Positions 59,834-64,000 of a stretch of 64,000 bases of DNA are shown piece after piece. Position numbers and translations under genes: made by a program. A model generated the notes under the pieces. That model saw nothing but the letters and a program-made list of their open reading frames with translations. It did not search any database and had not been told where the DNA came from. The stretch comes from Lepiota brunneoincarnata (Eukaryota; Basidiomycota; Agaricomycetes; Agaricales; Agaricaceae), in NCBI GenBank assembly GCA_023014365.1, contig JAEBUN010000017.1, forward strand, positions 744,001-808,000, written 5' to 3'. How positions within the stretch are numbered: position 1 is the stretch's first letter; every line of letters begins with the position of its first letter.

Positions 59834-61957
59834 GTGAGTAGAGAGAGTAGTGACAATGATGATGGCAGTGAGAGTGATGGTAGGAGCAGTGGTGGTAATG
59901 ATGAGGGTAGCAATGGTAATGGTGGGGGCAGCGGGGACAGTGAGGGTCATGGGGGCAGAAGTGGAGACAATAATGAGAATGGGGGTAGTAGGCGAGGGAG
60001 CGGTGGGGACAGTAGCGGAGGCAGTGACAGGGACGAAAGTGATCAAGGAAAAAGTGCAGGCAAAGACGGTGGTAGTGGTAGCGAAGGTCAAGGTGATGAG
60101 TCTCAGCGTGATTACTACGATGACTTGTCGGATCACAGTAGTGGTAATGGTGGGGGTAGCGGGAATGACCAGGGTCGTGGGGGTGGCAGTGGAGACAACA
60201 TTGGGGGTAGCAGGCGAGGGGGCAGCAGGGGCAGCAGCAGAGGCAGTGGCAGGGACGGCAGCACATACCGCTTTGCCACAGAAGGACCAATATTGGTTAA
60301 GAGTAATTACTATGGAGACCCAAAGGGTAAGCCCAATATCTAGGTACCTGAGCGCGTACTGATTCCTGGGTGATTGCCGCCCACAGTGAAAGCTATGGCT
60401 AGCTCAGGCATCAAAGGTCCTGTCCTAGGGACCCACAGCACACCGTTACTAGCACTTTTGGATGCTGCCCTCCAACAGGAGACCAAACGAAGGACACTCT
60501 GGGAGCTTGAAGGATCGGAAGCCCAAGTAATGATTGATTATTTGGACTCTGTGAGCAAGAAATACCTTGGTTCTCTGAAGTGGCTTTTGCCTCATTCTAA
60601 CATACTCACCAAGATTTTACTCAACTCAACTTCGCGGCAAAGTCCAGTCCATAAACAAAGGATACAGGCATTATACAGGTTGTCGGAGTCCTCCTTGCTT
60701 TACCCTCGGAAGTTCGTTCTGTCCAACATTATTAAGCCCATAGAGCCACAAGACTCTAGTGCCCACAGCGATGTTTTCCGGGGATCGTACCAAGGTCACG
60801 ATATATGTATCAAGGCCATGCGCGCGTACGGGAGGAAGGACGTCGAGCAAATGATGAGGGTGGGCTTACCCAAGTCCTGTTCCTTGTTAATTTGACCCAG
60901 GTTTTAGAGGTTTGCGACGGAAGTGACTTTGTGGAGCCAGTTGTGCCATCCGAACATCGTGCCATTCTACAATGTGCACTACACCAAAGAGCAGTATACG
61001 CCCAGGCTATACCTCATATCGCCTTGGCTGCAGAACGGAAACCTGAGCAAGTATTTGCAACAACACCCTCATGCCCCCCGTAGACCTTTAGTATGTTTCC
61101 ATGGTTGAAGTAGACTTGAAAGCTACTAAAACCTGCAGGTCTATGACGTCGCTCGTGGTCTTGATTATCTGCATCAAGGAGGAATCATTCACGGTAATTT
61201 GAATGGGGTGAGCATCTTTTGTGCCCTGTATGATTTGAAAAATTCAAGGCCTTCCTTCCTCTCTAGGTCAATGTCCTTGTCTCTGACGCAGGAACAGCCT
61301 GCACCGCTGGCTTTGGTTTGTCAGAAATAGTCACCGACGATGCGAAGGACCAACAGGCAACAACTGAGCAGAGCTACGGCACACTTCGTTGGATGTCTCC
61401 GGAGACTCTCGAGGGCCTACGTCACGGTCGCGAGAGTGATGTGTGGGCTCTCGGGTGTGTGTTTTACGAGGCGAGATTTCACCACTGATTGGTATCGATA
61501 TGAAGAACTGACTATGGTTCAGATCCTCTCTCGCCTTCGTCCCTACCACGAGTGCGGGAGTGACGGTGCCGTCATGTCAAGGATCATCAAACACGTATTG
61601 CCCTCCCGGCCAACGTCAAGCCAAGTCCCTGGGGAATTTGATCTTATTGAGGATGAATCATGGGCCCTAATTAAACGCTGCTGGGAGATTGAACCTCTTA
61701 ACCGTCCAACATGTGAGGAAATATTAGCTAATCTCAGGGCTCTGGGATATGATGCCCGTGCCCGGATGGACGAATCAACCGATGCGAACAGTGGTGTCAA
61801 TTTCCGGCTGGCGGTGAAGAACGAAGCTAGTGTAACACCGATTGATTTGGAACGCGTGGAAGAGATCCTGAAGAAGGTAAAGCGCCCCCCCCCCCCCCCC
61901 CGCACAGCACGGAGAACTCATAATTGACCACGGCATCGCCGCTGTTTTCAGCTGTAA
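59834..61957 (+). CDS. K3: TKL pseudokinase with a Gly/Ser-rich N-terminus
   Basis: Exons: (start uncertain) to 60326, 60387-60549, 60614-60859, 60908-61090, 61139-61207, 61267-61470, 61523-61876, 61952-61957; all join in frame. The first exon is open from about 59834 but no ATG was fixed there. It is a Gly/Ser/Asp/Arg-rich repeat region ending [10 protein letters not shown]...YYGDPKG. The kinase domain keeps the ATP lysine (DICIKAMRA) and [14 protein letters not shown]. However the catalytic loop reads IHGNLNG (61190-61207; Asp to Asn) and the DFG site reads TAGFGLSE (61309-61317; Asp to Gly). The usual APE is SPETLEGL. No phosphotransfer is expected, though the fold could persist. Intron 6 is GC-AG (GAG|GCGAGA). 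The protein ends EEILKKL as in K1. Confidence 0.78.
61885..61901 (+). repeat. Poly-C run of 17
   Basis: A homopolymer of C lies in the last intron of K3, directly after the GTAAAG donor. It is a likely site of length variation or assembly error. Confidence 0.9.
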
Positions 61958-62871
61958 AATTTCCCGCAGTTAGCGCCGGATGCTCAGGATCATTGGAAAA
62001 CCCCTGGCAGCGGTTATGGCATAGGGTTGTGTTTGAGGTCCCTTTGTGGGGGGTGATTTGAGGCTAAAGGTTACTCAAGTTTTGAATTCATAGGTCTCTC
62101 GGTGTACGTTGTGTGTTTGTGGTTCGAAGTCACGATGACGATCGGATTATGCAAGCGGTTTAGTGGACTGTATGTACAGTAGAGTTATTCTTATATTCTC
62201 ACCAACCATTGGTCCGACCGTGCACTTGCTGAGTGAGGCCTCGAGGCAGCCAAATCAGATTCGTGTGTTCTCCGCGTGTATCTGGGGCTGGTTGCCTTCC
62301 ATTCACAGTCAGCTATTAACAGCTTCGCGAGACAAGTCGAAAATCTGGTTGCTGTTAAGCACTTGATCCACGGTCCCGAGCGCTCAAGATCTGGGTTCCT
62401 TGGAAGCTTCGTGGGCGCTATAGCGGTGGAAATCGTTCTCCCTTCGGTTGTACCACAGTCGATGGCGATCTGCGTCTTTTCAAAAAATCATTAATCATAG
62501 GTCAGGCCGTAGCATCCTTCACCCATTTCACATATCCCAGCCTTGGGCACGTACAATAGGTCCGAAAACTGACTTACCTTGCTTAGTTTTCACCCTCCCC
62601 CCCCTCTCCCCATCGAGCTCCCACAGGGACATATAAATTCACTGGGCACAAGCAACCCTTGCAATGGTCGACACACAATGCAGAATGTAGCTCCAGGAAC
62701 TCAGTACTATCGTTATGCAAAACATCAGACACACTGCTAGCAGTCTCATATCACTCCGGGCGGGGAGAGAGGCTGCCAACAGTCAAGAATCAAAGAGAAA
62801 AAAAGCATCGGAGGCGCGTAAATCGTGTCGAGAGGAACATGGTAGGAAAAAAAAAAGAGGGGGGGGGGACA
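61958..62871. other. Intergenic between convergent kinase genes K3 and K4
   Basis: No supported gene. It contains A10 (62847-62856) and G10 (62859-62868) runs just beyond the K4 stop. Confidence 0.4.
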
Positions 62872-64000
62872 TTACAACTGAAAGTCGCATGCCAAGTCAA
62901 TCGGGCTTCCCCAGGGAGAGTAAACTACGATCACACTTACTTTCTTCAAAATGTGTTCCACTCGTTCAAGATCGACTTGTACTGGGTTGGCTTTCTCCCT
63001 CATCGCCAGTCGAAATCTGACACTACTGTCCACGTCCCACCAACTCTTTATCTCCCGAATGGGTATCATAGCGTAAAGCCTTGAGATCAGCCACGATTTG
63101 CTGGCACGTTGGACGATCATCAGGGTTCATGGGCCCAGCACCGGTTCATCAGGGCCCACGGCTCATCCTCGATGTCATCAAAAGACTTCCCCCCCATCTC
63201 CGCGGCTGCCATTGGTCGCGTGGGTACCGCGCCCATGATAATTCTTCTCAAAACAGCAACGTCAGTCTTGTACTCGTAGAAAGGTTCGCGCCGGGAGAGG
63301 ATCTAAATTGGGGGTTAGTCCTCCAATCACAGTAAATAAAGGGTACGACCTGACCTCGTAAAATACACATCCAAGAGCCCATACATCACTCGCACGTTCA
63401 CGCTGCGGGTTTTCGAGGGCCTCTGGGGAGGTCCAGCGAAGCGCAACGTGGTTGACTTCGGTTGTCGTCAGTGCGCGTATAATGGTGTCATCGGCAGCAA
63501 TAGAGGACAGCCCAAAATCGGCAATACAAGCGATCCCCGAATCGGAAATGAGGATATTGGACTAGGTGGGGCATGATTCGTTGCGCGACAGACGATAAAA
63601 AAACACGTACTCCTTTCAGATCACCATGAATAATTCCCTCTCGATGAAGATAGTCGAGACCACAGGCGACCTCATAAATCTGCGGGCTTTAGGGACATCG
63701 GGCCGAGCGACCACTCATGAAAACTGACCAAAGGTTTGCGAGGGACGAAAGGATGGGTTTGTAGATAAGTAGTGATGCTGCCGTTCCTCATCCAAGGTGA
63801 TACGAGACACGCTCGAGGTACTGACTCCAGCTCGAAATAGTATGAGCCATAGAAGGGCAATATGTTTGGATGACGCAATTGACACCAAAGAATGGCCTCC
63901 TTCGCAAGCATCTACAATCAGGGTGAGACCGGAAAAGAGACGGAATATGACGAAGCCTGACCCTCATTGCAGTACTGACATCCTTGCTTCTGTACACGCG
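62872..64000 (-). CDS. K4: TKL protein kinase, C-terminal part, cut by the window edge
   Basis: Exons on the minus strand: 64000-63962 (partial), 63911-63729, 63679-63611, 63561-63355, 63302-62941, 62877-62872. Sizes match K1 exon by exon (183, 69, 207 nt). Catalytic features are present: IHGDLKGSNIL, CIADFGLSS, WTSPEALENP and [11 protein letters not shown]. The last large exon is 362 nt, not a multiple of three, and changes frame after ALRYDTHSG; the expected VRFRLAMREKANP and HILKK are in the next frame. The end TTG-TAA gives KKL as in K1 and K3. Its intron before the last large exon has a normal GT donor. Activity is plausible if the frame change is a sequence error. The N-terminus is outside the window. 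Confidence 0.75.

Noticed and set aside
59834..59836. GTG as the start codon of K3
   Set aside because: Nuclear genes rarely use GTG; the open frame merely begins here, and the true start or an upstream exon is unresolved.
59745..60290. Cys/His-rich minus-strand ORF of 181 codons
   Set aside because: It is the reverse of the Gly/Ser-repeat coding region of K3; the Cys/His richness arises from the repeat composition.
62120..62140. tRNA B-box-like GGTTCGAAGTC
   Set aside because: The final bases do not match the consensus and no cloverleaf can be formed.

Overview
The window looks like a transposon-rich stretch of an Agaricomycete (basidiomycete fungus) nuclear genome. The evidence is short introns of about 40-70 bp with GT-AG (sometimes GC-AG) ends, Gypsy-type LTR elements, tyrosine-kinase-like (TKL) kinases with the HGDLKG catalytic loop, a DUF6699 protein, and NACHT and fungus-type P-loop GTPase proteins. 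The repertoire resembles Rhizoctonia/Ceratobasidium-like Cantharellales; that placement is inference. All calls come from hand translation, without database searches.

Layout. 1-8 kb: a decayed tandem duplication (1.3-2.0 kb), then a decayed fungal P-loop NTPase gene (about 2.2-6.1 kb) split by two ~710-bp solo LTRs; a third copy lies at 6.6-7.3 kb. 8.2-11.8 kb (minus): a DUF6699 gene, a shared 'FLGHGA' module and a NACHT copy. 12.4-15.1 kb: an acidic nuclear-type protein divergent from an intact 452-aa cytosolic seryl-tRNA synthetase, the clearest housekeeping gene. 17.2-26.2 kb: a complete but decayed chromodomain Gypsy element (Tf1/sushi type, apparently self-primed) with an extra zinc-knuckle ORF. 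27.5-31.3 kb: an intact type II membrane glycosyltransferase and a small GPI-type secreted protein. 31.4-36.1 kb: partly resolved minus-strand genes, including a Zn2Cys6 DNA-binding domain. 36.4-44.1 kb (minus): a second Gypsy element, with its RT catalytic aspartates replaced. 45.3-47.9 kb (minus): a multi-exon GTPase-like gene lacking the P-loop lysine. 48.9-51.1 kb: an intact TKL kinase (K1). 52.5-57.5 kb: a kinase relic, the second NACHT copy and a gutted kinase (K2). 57.6-59.8 kb: a decayed gene carrying the fourth solo LTR. 59.8-62.0 kb: a predicted pseudokinase (K3). 62.9-64.0 kb (minus): a further kinase (K4) cut by the window edge.

Biology. Housekeeping genes (SerRS, glycosyltransferase) sit between blocks of fast-evolving signalling genes (NACHT, TKL kinases, GTPase, P-loop NTPase) and retroelements. 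The NACHT block occurs twice in opposite orientation about 42 kb apart, with a different partner downstream in each place (DUF6699 versus kinase). This suggests modular exchange of the kind known for fungal incompatibility/NLR-like genes. The transposons, and some genes next to them, show CpG-to-TpG/CpA decay: CGA codons become TGA stops. Single-base frameshifts recur in several host genes and may be genuine decay or assembly errors.
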